Source of the DNA: Pyxicephalus adspersus
Taxonomy: Eukaryota; Chordata; Amphibia; Anura; Pyxicephalidae
NCBI RefSeq assembly: GCF_032062135.1
Contig: NC_092859.1
Location: 31,449,112-31,513,111, forward strand
Reading direction: 5' to 3'
Length of the DNA stretch: 64,000 nucleotides
In this document: in pieces, positions 33,897-45,895 of the stretch
How positions within the stretch are numbered: position 1 is the stretch's first letter
Layout of the letters: every line of letters begins with the position of its first letter
The notes under the pieces: generated by a model
Seen by the model: only the letters and a program-made list of their open reading frames with translations
Database searches by the model: none
Told to the model about the DNA's origin: nothing
Made by a program: the position numbers and the translations under genes

Positions 33897-34009
33897 AGGA
33901 TGGATCCACGGACGATGAACGACGCCGACTGTACACGCACTAGATTCTCGCCCGATATCTGGCTGATGCCGATTATCGGGCAAGAAAAATCTGACATGTG
34001 TACGCAGCT
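33897..34009. mobile_element. Family C element, right end fragment (copy 3)
   Basis: GGATCCACGGACGATGAACG, then TTCTCGCCCGATATCTGGCT, ATTATCGGGCAAGAAAAATC and ATGTGTACGCAGCT. It aligns to the right third of the copy at 29742-30079 and is followed by TAA. The left part is missing. Confidence 0.75.
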
Positions 34010-34012
34010 TAA

Positions 34013-35716
34013 GTTTGGAGTGCCCCCTCCCCCTTTGTGTGTCTCATAGCCTCCCTGTTACATTCTAATTATATATTATAACTTTTATTATTGGGTAGTA
34101 TATAACTATTACTATTAAGTGACCTTTCAAAGAACAAACCAACTTTAGTTAAAATAGCGGGAAGATGGGATTGGTGTACTGCTTCTTTTTTATATGTAGA
34201 TATCACAGCCTCCCCCTTTGCTGTTTACATTATAGTTGGATTCTAGATATAAAATAGACATAAAATGCAAGTTTGCACATAAATACATTGTTAAATAGGC
34301 AGCTCAGTTTGTCTGTTGCAGTTCCTGCATAGCAAAACACAGCCTTTGAGAAAATAAAGGGCATGACTGGACGCTTATCAAGTGTGCTACACACAAATGT
34401 AATAACAAGGAACATGCTGCTTAAAGGAGTCAGTGGGACTGACCTTATCTGTCTCCCTCTTCTCTATTATTGTCTAATCAGGAGACAGATAGTAAAGAAA
34501 CTACATCACTGTTCTTCTTCTATACATTATTTTAGCGGAGAATGTACTGTGTAAACCTCAGGACTGGGTGGAAATACAAATCATTGGATAAACAGCTACC
34601 ATATACTGCATGTATTACATATATGTATTTCATCTGTATATTTACCTGTAATGCCACAGCCACAAGTTTCCAATTCAATCAAAGAGTACCCATTTGCTAA
34701 CCAATATCCATAAACCTTAAAAAAAAGCACAACTATAGCTATAGTGACAGCAACTACTCCAAAAACATCACCTTCTGCCCGTACTGCTCTGGGGGGCTAA
34801 AAGCCAACATAGGTTTTCATGGGTGACTGCTCACTCTTCTGTTAGCATTTGGTCTGCCATAGAACCCAGTCCTGCAAACCATTGATTACCTCTATAACAT
34901 GGCCTTTATTGCCAACAGAATAATAATTAGCGTTGTCACAAATCTGTGTAAACGTACAATAAAGTGTCTTTACGAGGTCCAAGGTTTTTTTTATTAGGGA
35001 TAGGAGAGTGTATATGCCATATGATGGAGTCATTGTTCTGGCAAAGATAAAGGAGCTGATGTGTTGTGCCTCTAGCAAGCAGTCATATATCAGCCAAGAG
35101 ATAGGCTTTAGATACTGTTCTTATATCGTACTGACACCTCCTTTAGCGCATTGGCCGCATTGTACAATGAATACCTGTCTAGGTACTGCAGTTAAAATTG
35201 CTTGAATGCCTTGTTTTTTCCTTCTTGGTGTATGAAGGTTTCCTGTAAAGTGTTATAGAGCATTTAAATAATTTTTAACAAATGTTTTAAAGGTGTTCTC
35301 CTTTTAATGAGAGAAAAACATTTTTTTTGGAAATCATGGTCAGAATTTTTTTTATGTAGAAGTCCCTATTTATTAGTGTACTGTCTGAAATGTCACCTTG
35401 TGCAATAGACATACCTACTGAGCACCGTACTATTTGGACTAGAACCCCCAGCAATGTCAACTCAACAAGAAAACTCTGAAATGTAATTCAACGTTGGAGA
35501 ATTACAGAGAATGTTTATCTCTTTTTCTTTGAGGTGAAAAAACATCGAAAGCCTAAAACCTCCATACTTTTAAGGCTGAAAATGAAACATAGAGAGGAAT
35601 TGAGTTTAAAAAAGGGTAGTATATAGCAACATAGATAACACAATATATAGAATAAAACATTTATTTGTCCAGGTACTCTGTATTTTGAAGCCCATGAGAT
35701 CTATGGGAACAACTCA
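34013..35716. other. Unassigned non-coding stretch
   Basis: No gene, RNA or repeat family recognised. Open frames here are 60-80 codons without domains. Confidence 0.55.
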
Positions 35717-35846
35717 ACATCCCATTCACTGAAACTTTCCCTGGTTGAGAATTTCCAGGTCCATGTGATTTATTGGCAATATTTGATTCTCTACCAGGGA
35801 AAATTTCAGTGAGTGTCAGATTCACTGCTTTATAAATAAACCCCCT
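35717..35846. mobile_element. Family B palindromic element, copy 3
   Basis: CATTCACTGAAACTTTCCCT, GGTTGAGAATTTCCAGGTCC, then TGATTCTCTACCAGGGAAAA and TTTCAGTGAGTGTCAGATTC. Same palindromic layout as 22735 and 25262. Confidence 0.72.
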
Positions 35847-35851
35847 ATTGC

Positions 35852-36050
35852 AGTGTTTCTTAACCAGGTTCAATAGAACCCTAAGGTTCCTCCAGAGGTT
35901 GCTAGGGGTTCCAAGAGCCATATGCAATTTGTGCCATTCAGGTCAGTTTACCTGACACCAATGGTCTTTTTTGACTATCTTTTGGCTACATTCTTCCCAT
36001 TGGCCAGTAATATAGGAGCCATTCTTCTCATGCATCCTACCACAATAGGA
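35852..36050 (+). mobile_element. Family K element (plus copy)
   Basis: GCAGTGTTTCTTAACCAGGT, then AGGTTCCTCCAGAGGTTGCT and AGGGGTTCCAAGAGCC. It matches the reverse-complemented copy at 49480-49745 (GGGTTCCTTCCGAGGTTGCT). The CAGTGTTTCTTAACC end is hAT-like. It lies directly after the family B copy. Confidence 0.6.
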
Positions 36051-36080
36051 TATATAAATATATATATATGTATATATATA
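36051..36080. repeat. (TA)n microsatellite
   Basis: Interrupted TA run of about 30 bp. Confidence 0.85.
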
Positions 36081-36149
36081 GAAGCCACATTTTGTTTTAT
36101 TGCTGGCCCTCTCCCTATGCGCTCCTATGATCAGACTCTCTGTGTTGTT

Positions 36150-37433
36150 TTGTGAATACACATTCTTTTATCCTCTGTTTTCCACCTTTCAACAGCAGTG
36201 CGGCTGATAGATTACCTTCCTCTCATTCAATAATCGCTTACATCCTTACGCTTTTGGGGCCGCAATACTCTCCATACAGTGCGCACAGGGTGGGGGGGTA
36301 ATACACTCAGGCTAATATCTTTGCAAATACTCAGTGATGATGAGAGACTTTATTGAAGGAGATTAACATTTCCATAGACCTTACCGTTAAAATAGTATGC
36401 ATCTCCCAGGAATGTTTCATTTAATAAACAAAACGTACAGTAGATGAAGTCTCCTCTGTCGTTATTATCTGTGACTGGGAGATGTAAAAGTGCCGTTTGG
36501 TGATTGATGGGTAGCGGCAGAGACGGGTGTATGGTCACAGTAGTCTACCAACTCAGCCTCCAGCTCTCCAAAGCTTTTGTTCTCTAGTGTGCAAAAGAAA
36601 CCTATTTCTATTTCTAATTTAAAGAGTTGCCAGATTAATATTTCATTCTTCCCATAAGACTAAATTTAATATATTTATACAATTTATTTACCTGTAAAAG
36701 CCTTCCTTGTGTAAACTTCCCAAAGGCCTGGGTTTGAGGCTGGGTGCCAATATGCTTTCTGCAGAAGCCTCTTGATAGTGGCCACATGCTGATGCAATGT
36801 GCGTGTACACACACTTAATTTACAAACAATATACAACCTTTCTTAATAAAAATAAAATATCAGCTACATAGGCAATGCATTGGTTTCAGTAAGTAGATCA
36901 CATAAAATATTACATTATGAAAGAGCAGTAATTTACTTACCACTGCAAATTATAAAGGCTTCCGTATAATATGATTCCCTATAATATGATTATAAATATA
37001 TACATATAAATATGATTGCCCCCATGGGTATATGGAATTATGGAATAACGAGCTAAACAAAATGTTTTAAACATTAGCACTCATTGAAATCCTATTTGCA
37101 TCTAAATTCAAAATACAAAAATTCAAAAGTCAAAAGACTATACATTGCATTTAATTAATGTAAAGTAACCATTTCATTGTACTAAAAAAAGTTTCTTTCT
37201 CCCTTGTAAGGCTTGAGAAAGCCACCTCTTTGAAAGCTCAAAGAAAAATTATGAGGTTCTGCCTTGTGTATATTTTCCTGCAATTATGTATTTAATGCTG
37301 GTCATTTCATTTACATGAATTATATTGTGTAAATTGATTAAGATATACACACTCACATTTCATACTGAACAAATGTAATCACCTATGTATTTCTGTATTA
37401 AATCTATTAGATAGACTGGTAAAGTCGCTACTG
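36150..37433. other. Unassigned stretch, partly CNE-like
   Basis: No gene recognised. The segment 36200-36560 has balanced composition, several CpGs and no repeat signature, so it is a candidate conserved non-coding block. 36660-37180 is ordinary AT-rich sequence. Confidence 0.35.
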
Positions 37434-37476
37434 TATACCCCCCCCAGGAAGCCTCTAATGGCGAAATGCGTCGGGA
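37434..37476 (+). ncRNA. Candidate hammerhead-like motif, copy 3 (degenerate)
   Basis: C-run, then CCAGGA in place of CTGANGA, A-GCC, TCTAAT loop, GGC, GAAA, TGC, GTC (37470-37472), GGG. The stem II complement and the GAAA-to-GTC spacing are conserved, and the upstream C-run can pair with GGG as stem I. The first core block is mutated, so this copy should be inactive. Confidence 0.28.
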
Positions 37477-37535
37477 CGTGCTATGACTAATACGGCCAAA
37501 CAACCCAGCGGGTTAGATTTTCTTTGTCTAGTCCA

Positions 37536-37577
37536 AATATCCCAGTCTTGTGATAATACAACTAGACTGGGGATATT
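37536..37577. repeat. Hairpin downstream of motif copy 3
   Basis: AATATCCCAGTCT and AGACTGGGGATATT pair with one bulged G around a loop of about 15 nt. Confidence 0.85.
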
Positions 37578-38724
37578 ATGTGAGACATTATGTATGTATC
37601 ATAATTATGTATGAATCTAAAGTGTAATAATACATAATTATTTCTTCAACATACCTTTTTGAGCCTGAAACCTGGCCTCTCAAATGGTTTCTGTGATTAT
37701 GTTCTTCTGAACAAACGCAGCTCAAGAAGGACACTGTTGAACCAGTTTGAAGTTAAGAAACTTAAGCCCTCATCTTAACCCTAATTAACATTTCTGAGAT
37801 GAACTAAAACATTGATTACGAATTTGGTGTCCTTATTCAAATTAAGAATCTGCCAAAGCCAATTGTTCCTAAATGGACACGCATTTTCCAAAACATACTC
37901 CAAAATCTTTACTGGCCAATAAAAGCTATTGCCACAGCTTCCCATATACCATAATATATGCATATCTACAGCTCATGCACACATGCAATATAACCATCAA
38001 AGAAGAGAACCTTGTTGCACTTTTGTAATAGGTAACCATAAATAGTAAATGTCTACAACACAAATATGATTGCACATTTTGACAGACCTGTCAGCCAGAG
38101 AATATGACCTAGGATGCTGCCTTACTTGAACCATGGAAACCCACGAAACAGCTATTCATACTCAAAAATCCATAACTTTCTGGAAGATTGCACACAGTGC
38201 AGCAGGAAGAAGACACACAAGGTTATAAATCACAGGTAACATTGCCTTTCTGTGTGTACTTCCAGCGCAATAAGGAATAACGCTAAGATGCACTAGTCAA
38301 TAAATTGTAAATGATCTCAGTAATTCCTCAAACTGATGTCAAGTTGATGCTACCAACAAAAACCCAATTCCCATCAACACATGCTTTATTCAAATGCATA
38401 GAGAACTATGCAGCCACGGTGTTTGAAGGGTCAGTTGCATATGAGGCCAATGCTACCAAGGTTGGCATTCGGGGTGAACAAATGGGGCAATTGGCCAGGG
38501 CCCTTAAATGTCTAAGGGCCCTCAAAAACTTACCCTACCTCCAAATGCCTCCACAGTATCTGTAAGATTGAGCGGAAGAGTAAGACAGTGGAGCCCCAGA
38601 CTCTTCCCATACCCTGCTCTGTGGGGAAAGACAGAAAATAGAAGCTATAACACCAATTCACTGCTGCATCTATAAGTATTATAGGACTTGTGGGAGGGAG
38701 ATGGGTCTGGATTGTGATTACATG
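37578..38724. other. Unassigned non-coding stretch
   Basis: No recognised feature. The 84-codon frame 38311-38565 shows no domain. Confidence 0.5.
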
Positions 38725-38934
38725 TATAGTGCATGTATGTTTGTGTGTATATTTGTATGTATGCAATGTAGCGCTGTGTGGATATTTGTGTGCAATATGT
38801 AAATTGTTTTATGTAGGTAATGCAGTGGTGTGTTTGTATGATTTGTGTGGGTTTATGTAGGCAATGCAATGATTTCTGTGTGTATATTTGTGTGCAATGT
38901 GCAGATTGTGTGTATGTTCTTGTGTGCATGCAAA
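38725..38934. repeat. Degenerate GT-rich tandem repeat
   Basis: Recurring TGTGTGTATATTTGTGTGCAA and TTTATGTAGGCAATGCA-like units with roughly 40-60-bp periodicity. The minus-strand frames here encode a Thr/Gln/Tyr/His-rich repeat shadow (TQIYTQ) and are not genes. Confidence 0.7.
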
Positions 38935-39045
38935 GGCCTTGTTTACTCCTTTAGATTAAGCTAGGTGAACTTTCCCTTGCACAGTAATAATTCCCTTTGC
39001 TAACAGGCTAAACTGGATTATTAAATCAACCCCAATTAATGTAAA
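38935..39045. repeat. Family G fragment
   Basis: TTTAGATTAAGCTAGGTGAA, TTTCCCTTGCACAGTAATAA and TTAAATCAACCCC resemble the longer copy at 40410-40575 (AAGTGAACTATCACCACAGT, AAATCAGCCC). Weak match; family boundaries unknown. Confidence 0.35.
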
Positions 39046-39958
39046 AAAAAAACAGACAAAAAATGAAAAGTATATAGTAGACATTTTTCTGTTACTTTGC
39101 ATTCTACTGTAAATAGTCAGTTTCCTTTTTGTCCTTTTATCAATTTCACCACTGTCTCTTCTGTGAAATCAATCTGCACTCAACAGATTGATGTGACCTC
39201 TAAATGAATAAAATGTAACATGCTTTTTAATTATTCCTCTCGTCACCATATATCTGTCCATTCACCGACCTTCTGCCACCATTTATTTTCCTCCGATTAC
39301 AGCTACATTTCTTCTTGTATCTCTCAAAATAAAAACTGTTCCAGTGAACTATCCTGGTTTTATTTAAATCTAAACTTAATGAACTCTTGCACAAAGTCTT
39401 TTAACTGTTAGGTGATTTACTTCAATTTATCAGGTCTGTAATGTAAGAAATCCATTATATTCAGATATTGTTGTCTTCGAAAGCTAGGGGAGGAGAGAAC
39501 AATCTTCACTGTACTCTATATACTACCGATTCTAAAAGATTGAAAAAAACGTTTTTATATCCCGCTAATAGTCCTATATATAAACGCATCTGCACGTATT
39601 ATACAGCACCAGCAGATAATTATCTGTTTGCCCTGTTCACATAATTTAAACAAATTACAGTTAGCAGCCATCTCCGCACTTAAGAATCATTATATACCTG
39701 TGTACACCAGGAATATTAATCTCCAAACAAGCAACAATGTACATTAGGTGACACCATATCTGCACAAGAGGGTGTCACTTGTTTCAGGGTTTTAAATGAG
39801 ATGCACAATTCTGTTCCCCAGGATTAATCTACTGTGAAAGCATAGGAATCAGTTCTGCGGGAGTACCACTGTGCTGCCGTTAGATGGCACTGTCCTTGAG
39901 TGTAACAATATATTGTGTATGGGGGAGAGCATACAAGGGAATGAAATACTATGAAAAG
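39046..39958. other. Unassigned stretch, partly CNE-like
   Basis: No gene recognised. The segment 39475-39735 is unique-looking, with CpGs retained in an AT-rich setting and homeodomain-like TAATTA/TTAAT strings. A regulatory role is only a possibility. Confidence 0.3.
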
Positions 39959-40012
39959 AAAAAAAAAAGATTTTAACTTTTTTTTTTTTTTACATATTTT
40001 TTTTTTTTTCAA
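39958..40012. repeat. A-run / T-run low-complexity block
   Basis: A run of A (with G) is followed by two T-runs of about 14-15 nt. It can fold on itself, and the lysine/phenylalanine-rich frames across it are artefacts. Confidence 0.85.
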
Positions 40013-40094
40013 TATATTCTAAGCTTGGATTGCGTTATCAGACAAATTTGTGTGGTCAGATTTACTGTAGCCATATATGGATCTCAAAATAACC

Positions 40095-40240
40095 TGTAAA
40101 AGAAGAGTGGATATACTTGCCTTTCCCATAGCTATGTACTGAGCAGCTCTTTCTTCTCCACTTCCCAGATCCTGCAACTATTCAATACTTTAGGGTGTGT
40201 AGAATCTTTGCTGCTCCTTGAGCCTCTGTGGTTTCCCCAT
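40095..40240 (+). repeat. Family Z repeat, copy 1
   Basis: ACCTGTAAAAGAAGAGTGGA, TATACTTGCCTTTCCCATAG, CTATGTACTGAGCAGCT and GCTGCTCCTTGAGCCTCTGT. It aligns along its length with 43681-43800. Confidence 0.6.
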
Positions 40241-40409
40241 CCGATTTTTATACCACTACAGAACACTCAAGTATGATTGTTTATTGGTTAATAGCAGGGC
40301 CAGATTTCCATCACTCCATGTTGGTATACAACCTTTCATGTGTAAACCATTATCTCTGCTACAATCTATCCTGGCTTCACATCTTACATGCAGTGGGGTT
40401 TCAATGTGC

Positions 40410-40575
40410 ATGTGCAGGGGAAAATCCTGTTTCTTGGATTTCCTTGCTTGTGGTTGGGTATTATTTTGCAAAGTGAACTATCACCACAGTCACTAAGCCA
40501 AGCAAACTATCCCTAGCAAGGGGATAATTCATCTTAGTAAGTGAATACCCTCAATCCCTTTTGTAAATCAGCCCT
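40410..40575 (+). repeat. Family G repeat, longest copy
   Basis: GGAAAATCCTGTTTCTTGGA, TTTCCTTGCTTGTGGTTGGG, AAAGTGAACTATCACCACAG, then AAGGGGATAATTCATCTTAG and TTTTGTAAATCAGCCC. A partial match lies near 46430-46500 (GAGAAAATCCTGCCTATTTT, AGATTTCCCTGCACAC). Confidence 0.5.
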
Positions 40576-41122
40576 AATGTGTTTCCACTGATGATGCATA
40601 GGCAAAGACCTATTGTGGCTTATGCTAAATTCCCCTGGTTATTGGAAGAAAGTTTTCCATTGGAATGTACACATATCCAAACTTTAAGTTTTTCTGACAC
40701 AGTGGGAAAATAAGTTTGTTTTTATTTTCAATGTACTGTATATCAGTGGAGTAAATGTGGCACCATAAAGCGTATATAGAACGCACATCACACAGACAAT
40801 GTCCCAAAGGGATACATGTCATTCTTATAGTAGGCATATAACTGGACAAAACAGAAAACACATAAACTAAACCTCAGTGTAATGGTTTCCTCCACTGTAG
40901 CAATGGTCCAAATGCAGTGTTACAGCTTGGGATCCATTTACATTGCCATTTGGAAGGAGTGGTTATCATCAAAGGTTCTACTTCCACTGGAATATTTTCT
41001 TCTTTCTGTTGCATTTGGACATTTGAACTAATCTTCTCACTGAACTTTAGACACTTACATATATACCTATACAAACACACATTTACATATTTCATTTACC
41101 CACTCAGTTACTCATTTAAACA

Positions 41123-41146
41123 CAGACACACACACACATATATATA
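41123..41146. repeat. (CA)n/(TA)n microsatellite
   Basis: ACACACACACA followed by TATATATA. Confidence 0.85.
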
Positions 41147-43680
41147 GGTCTGATATATTACTTTTTATTCAGGATGTTCACAAAATAAAGTTATTGAACC
41201 ATTTTTATTCAAGTGTATTTACTGAGGTGCTTGAAAAAAACATTTTGTGGGTATTGTATGGAATTTTGTATGGTTTTTGGAATTTATTTTACTGATAAAG
41301 TGGTTAAGCACTATTTCCAAGGGCTGCAAAACATATACAGTATTTGAATGTTTTTATAATGCTTTGTAAAGCTAATCGGGGGGAAGTTAGTTGCATTTTA
41401 CATTACAGCATTTACTCTTTCATTTTTTGGGAGGGGATAAGAAACAGTAAGTGGTGAAGTATAATAGCATCCAATTACCTGTGTTTCCCAAAGCAACATT
41501 GTAGGAGAGCTGAAATTTAGAAGTAAATTGGTTAGTACAACACTGATTAATTGTTCTTTGGATTCTTTTATACAGAAAGAGACCCGGGAGGGCTAAAGGA
41601 GAAGTTAACAAAAAGCATAGTAAGTATATTCCTTCCTTATTTTAAGGGTTATATAACTCAAAATTTGGTAGAGTCGTCAGCTGTCATGTTACCCAAGAAC
41701 TCCAGTGTAGATAAAATAATTAAACATTCAAATGCAGAGAGAGGGTCGACCTCTAAAAAAGCTGTGCAGGGTTGAGAAATACCATAAAATAAAATATCAG
41801 AATTATTTGGACTTACCTTTTTTCAGGAACATGTCTAGCATAAGATCCTCTGGTGGATCTAGACTTGAAATGTCCCCCTGCAAATTATTTGGTTGAAGTA
41901 ATTTTCAAAAAAATCACATCAACTTTTTATTGGACACTTAGGCCAAAGCATTCAAGAAGGAGGTCACTCCCCATATCTAGGAGTCCCAGGTATTTGCTAA
42001 ACTGCTCTTACCCAACGAGGACATGGCAAAGGTAAGTATACATCAACCTGGGTTACATACATCACGGTGGGTTAATAAGACCTCATCTATCTTTAAAACA
42101 AACACTATTTTGTCCAGTTACTTGTGCAAGAAAAATTATTAAAAGTATTTTTAAATAGAACTATTAGGTACCAGAGTATGACCTGCTCTCAGCGCCCTGT
42201 CATCCATAAGGCATAATGGTGTGCAGTCTTGTAGGGAAAGGGGGCACCCTGAGCAAATTAGGTCTTTGCTTTGCAGTGTGCTCTCAATGTCAAATTTCTG
42301 AACATGCTAAGAGGAGAAGAGAGCAACATGACAACCTCGTCAATATCTTTTCCTTAACTGCCCAATTACATTTTGGGAGAAAGGAGGTGAACAATCTGCG
42401 TTACCTACAGTGAAAAGTCAGTGCCCCGACCTGGCTATGCCATTTACCAAGGGTTCCTGAATCAAAGAATGACTGAAAACAATGAGGTACCTATAAGAAA
42501 TGGCTTATTAATAAAGTCCAATATGTTCTTGGTATAATGAAAACTTACATAAAAGGTTATATATTACATTAAAGGTTTAATAGGTAGTCTTTTTCTTTTG
42601 TGGTTCTTGCACTCCCAGGTCCAAAGCTACTTTGCAACTTTGTAGTACAATAATGAAACGTAATATTCTAAAGACACCCCATATAAGACAAGCTAAGGTT
42701 TTAAAAGAACTATGATTAGGATCTGTTCAGTACTTTTGTGAACATGCCACATCAATCCTTTCAGATCCTCCAGCACCACATTTGTTAAACAAAGACATCA
42801 GTGAACAAGAGAAGGGTCAGCAGAAGGGTGAGCAAGTTTTTTGTGTCTTCTCTACCCTGGAATTATGGGCTAGTTTTGTGTATAGCGGAGGGACAGCAGC
42901 TGGTGATCCAGCCAAGCTCGGATTCTTTTTGCTGCACCTGCCTAAAGGAGTCATATTGTCCAGAGAGATAAAAGTCACTCTGAACGAAAATTTTTAAACT
43001 GGAAGAGAATGGGACAGAACAGCTCTGGCCCTGTATATGGAGCAGGCAAAACATGTCAAGTTTATCAGCGCATTGCACAGCCACTGAAGAGACAAATAGA
43101 TCTTAACAGTAATAGTGTAAAAAGGCCAACAGATTCATGGAGGACACACAGGAATTAATGAGATTTGTGCTTGAAATGTCCTTTGACACAGTAATGTTTT
43201 TTGTGCTTTACTGCAGGAAGACAGACAAGTATGAATAATTCCCCAACAGTATTTTGCTATGTATTTGACTTTTTTAGCATTTGGCTATACTAGACTTAAC
43301 CCGATGATAAATATACACTGGTTGTGTACACTATTAACCCTTATTAGGGTCAGTTTGTACCTATCAGCCCATTAAATACTTATCCCTAATCTGGAGGTGC
43401 CTTTTAACCACTAGATGCCACCAGTCACCCTGATTGAATAATCGCCAGCGTCATTTCTCTGACCCCAGGCTGCCATGAACCCACCCTATGGAGTGGTGTC
43501 ATCTCACGGCCTGGAAAAGAAAAAAGGAAAGAGAAAACATACTGAAAATAGATGTAAGACATACATACCGGAAACAATATATACATTTGTATGCAGTAAG
43601 GCTGCTGTAAAAAGTAGATTGTATGATTTGATTGCTGCATATGTGCCCATTCTTATGGAAGTGACTTTTACAAAAGAAGT
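41147..43680. other. Unassigned non-coding stretch
   Basis: No gene, RNA or repeat family recognised. Short frames such as 42782-42997 and 43425-43640 have no domain and overlap antisense frames. Confidence 0.5.
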
Positions 43681-43800
43681 CACCTGTAAGAGAAGTGTGA
43701 ATATATTTACCTTTGCCGCAGCCTATGTACTTAACAGCTACCTCAAACTTGCTGGGGTGTATATTATTTGCTCCTTCCAGGCCGCTGTGGTACCTCATGC
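43681..43800 (+). repeat. Family Z repeat, copy 2
   Basis: ACCTGTAAGAGAAGTGTGAA, TATATTTACCTTTGCCGCAG, CCTATGTACTTAACAGCT and GCTCCTTCCAGGCCGCTGTG, in the same order as copy 1. The 118-codon frame 43475-43831 runs across it and is not accepted as a gene. Confidence 0.6.
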
Positions 43801-45401
43801 TAACTCCAAAGTCAATATGGAATATAGGTGACAGCAGGAGGCACCGGGGCAGCCGGCAGGGGAAGGGAGGAAGTATTTGTCACAAATGCGGCAGATAGGC
43901 ACCAAGGATGCAGTGGCTTTTTAAAATAAAAGGTCACCGGAAAAAAAAAAGTTTATCTAACTTGTTTACAGGTAATCTATTTTGTAAAAAGGGCCCTGTG
44001 GTGGCAGAATCACTTTACTACCTGTCCAATGTGGAAATGCCCCTATACAGGGATGGTTTTAAATAAACTGTGGCCCAAGGGAAATAATAAGTGGGACCCA
44101 AATGTATAAAACTTCAGGTCCTGGGCAAAACTCCAAGTTTGCCTCCCTCCATCCAAAACTAGCCCTGTTCCTGATATAGCCCAATGCCTAATACTGTACT
44201 GGAACTCCTTAATGACTTCATTGATGAACCAAAACTTGGTTTGTAATCCCTTGTGGTTGATTACTTTTATGAAAATGTCAGATTGTCACTTTTTTGCTAT
44301 AAATCCGACTCTTTATCAGACTCATAACACTTAATTAGTAATGTAATTACATACATGTTGTACAATGTAATCCATTGGCATGCTGCCGGGTTGAGTATTG
44401 CAGCCTTTATTGCAGTTTATAGGTCCAGATTAAAAAGGAATATGTGACAGCACAGGACCAATCATTGCTGTCAAATGGAAAGTTCTTAGCGCTGTAAAAC
44501 TGCAGCTACTCATAGCTTGCACAAAAATTACCTCTTACTGTTGGCAGCTGAAGTAAAAGGAAGGTGTGTATGTAATGCTGGGAAGGTCAATTATAAAGTG
44601 AACCTGTTGCTGTAACCTGTGTAGGAAAAGCACAGGCTGACATTAAGAGCAATATGATTTGAGTTATAGGACACATTAGGTTTATGCCAAGATGACAGGG
44701 CTAACCAGGAAGGGTACTTGCTGTTCTTTTCTATAAATTTTCATCATTTTACATTCAACCTCACCCTAACCTTCTCCATAGCCTCTTTCAGCATCAAATA
44801 ACTGGTGCTGTTTAACTGTAGGATAAATTCATATTCATAGAAAATACACTGTGTGATAGTATTAAAATATGGTTGTTTTATTACTTTGTCATAACACAAA
44901 AGTTACAACCATTCACCAGCCTAAGGAGGCCCTGTCACCAACTTACAAAATTGTACAAGTATTGTGTAAATAATTGTAAATGTGTCATTGCAGTGTTTTT
45001 CTTTTTTTTATAAAAGTTTTCTTTTTTCTTGCAATGTGCCTTGCTAGAAAAAGCAAGTTATAAATTCTCTAACATAGCCCACTCCCTCCTTGCACATCAC
45101 AGCCCTATTCCCTTCAGGGAATGTCCAATTACTCTCTATTCTGGCACAGGTCCTCCACCCCTCCCTTTACCTCTTTACATTATTTGGTATATAGCTGCTG
45201 GGGGTGGAGTGAATGGGATTACTATAGTGTGTTCCTTTAGTAAGAGATCTAGGTTGGTTGAAATTACATCCAATATAGCGGTGCTCGGGTGAACAACATG
45301 CAGAAAGTGTGTAAGAAAATATTGATTTATGGTAAGATTTTTGTAGATATGAATGGGCTGGCAACAGGGTTTCTTTTAAGGATAAAGGAAGCTTCATAAT
45401 G
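43801..45401. other. Unassigned non-coding stretch
   Basis: No recognisable gene or repeat family. Confidence 0.5.
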
Positions 45402-45500
45402 AAGTTACTTCCTGGTCACTTTCATTTCCTAATACAGAATGCCAATCACAGCACAATATATTCTGTATTCATTGTATTCACATATGCTCTGTGATGGGTC
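45402..45500 (+). repeat. Local direct repeat, unit 1
   Basis: GTTACTTCCTGGTCACTTTC, CAGAATGCCAATCACAGCAC and ATATTCTGTATTCATTG. It matches 45806-45895 in the same orientation about 400 bp downstream. Confidence 0.75.
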
Positions 45501-45805
45501 TAGGAGAGAGAAAGGGAGACCAAGAGCTGATCCAGAACTGTTAGAATAAATGAAGAAGACACCAGAGACTGGCTGTAACCTCAGGATAGGAAACTCCTAC
45601 ATACCAATGATATACAACAGAAGCTAAAGCAGAACCAAAAATGTATCTTTCAGGATGATAGTGATCTAAAGCACATAAGAGAATCCACATGGGAATGGCT
45701 CCTGAAATATGTGAAATCAGATTTTCCGAATTAGGTGCCAATAATTACAACTTACTTAGTGAGTAGAAAGGTGGGACCTTTCCTATTTAAAGAATAACTA
45801 TAAAA

Positions 45806-45895
45806 AAGTTATTTCCTGGTCGCTTTCATTTTTTAGTACAGAATGCCAAACACAGCAGAATACATTCTGTGAAGTATTGTGTTATGGACTTGTCT
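45806..45895 (+). repeat. Local direct repeat, unit 2
   Basis: GTTATTTCCTGGTCGCTTTC, CAGAATGCCAAACACAGCAG and ATACATTCTGTGAAG. A diverged copy of 45402-45500; together they may bracket an unidentified element. Confidence 0.75.

Noticed and set aside
43475..43831. 118-codon plus-strand frame
   Set aside because: Overlaps an antisense frame of similar length and a family Z repeat; no domain.
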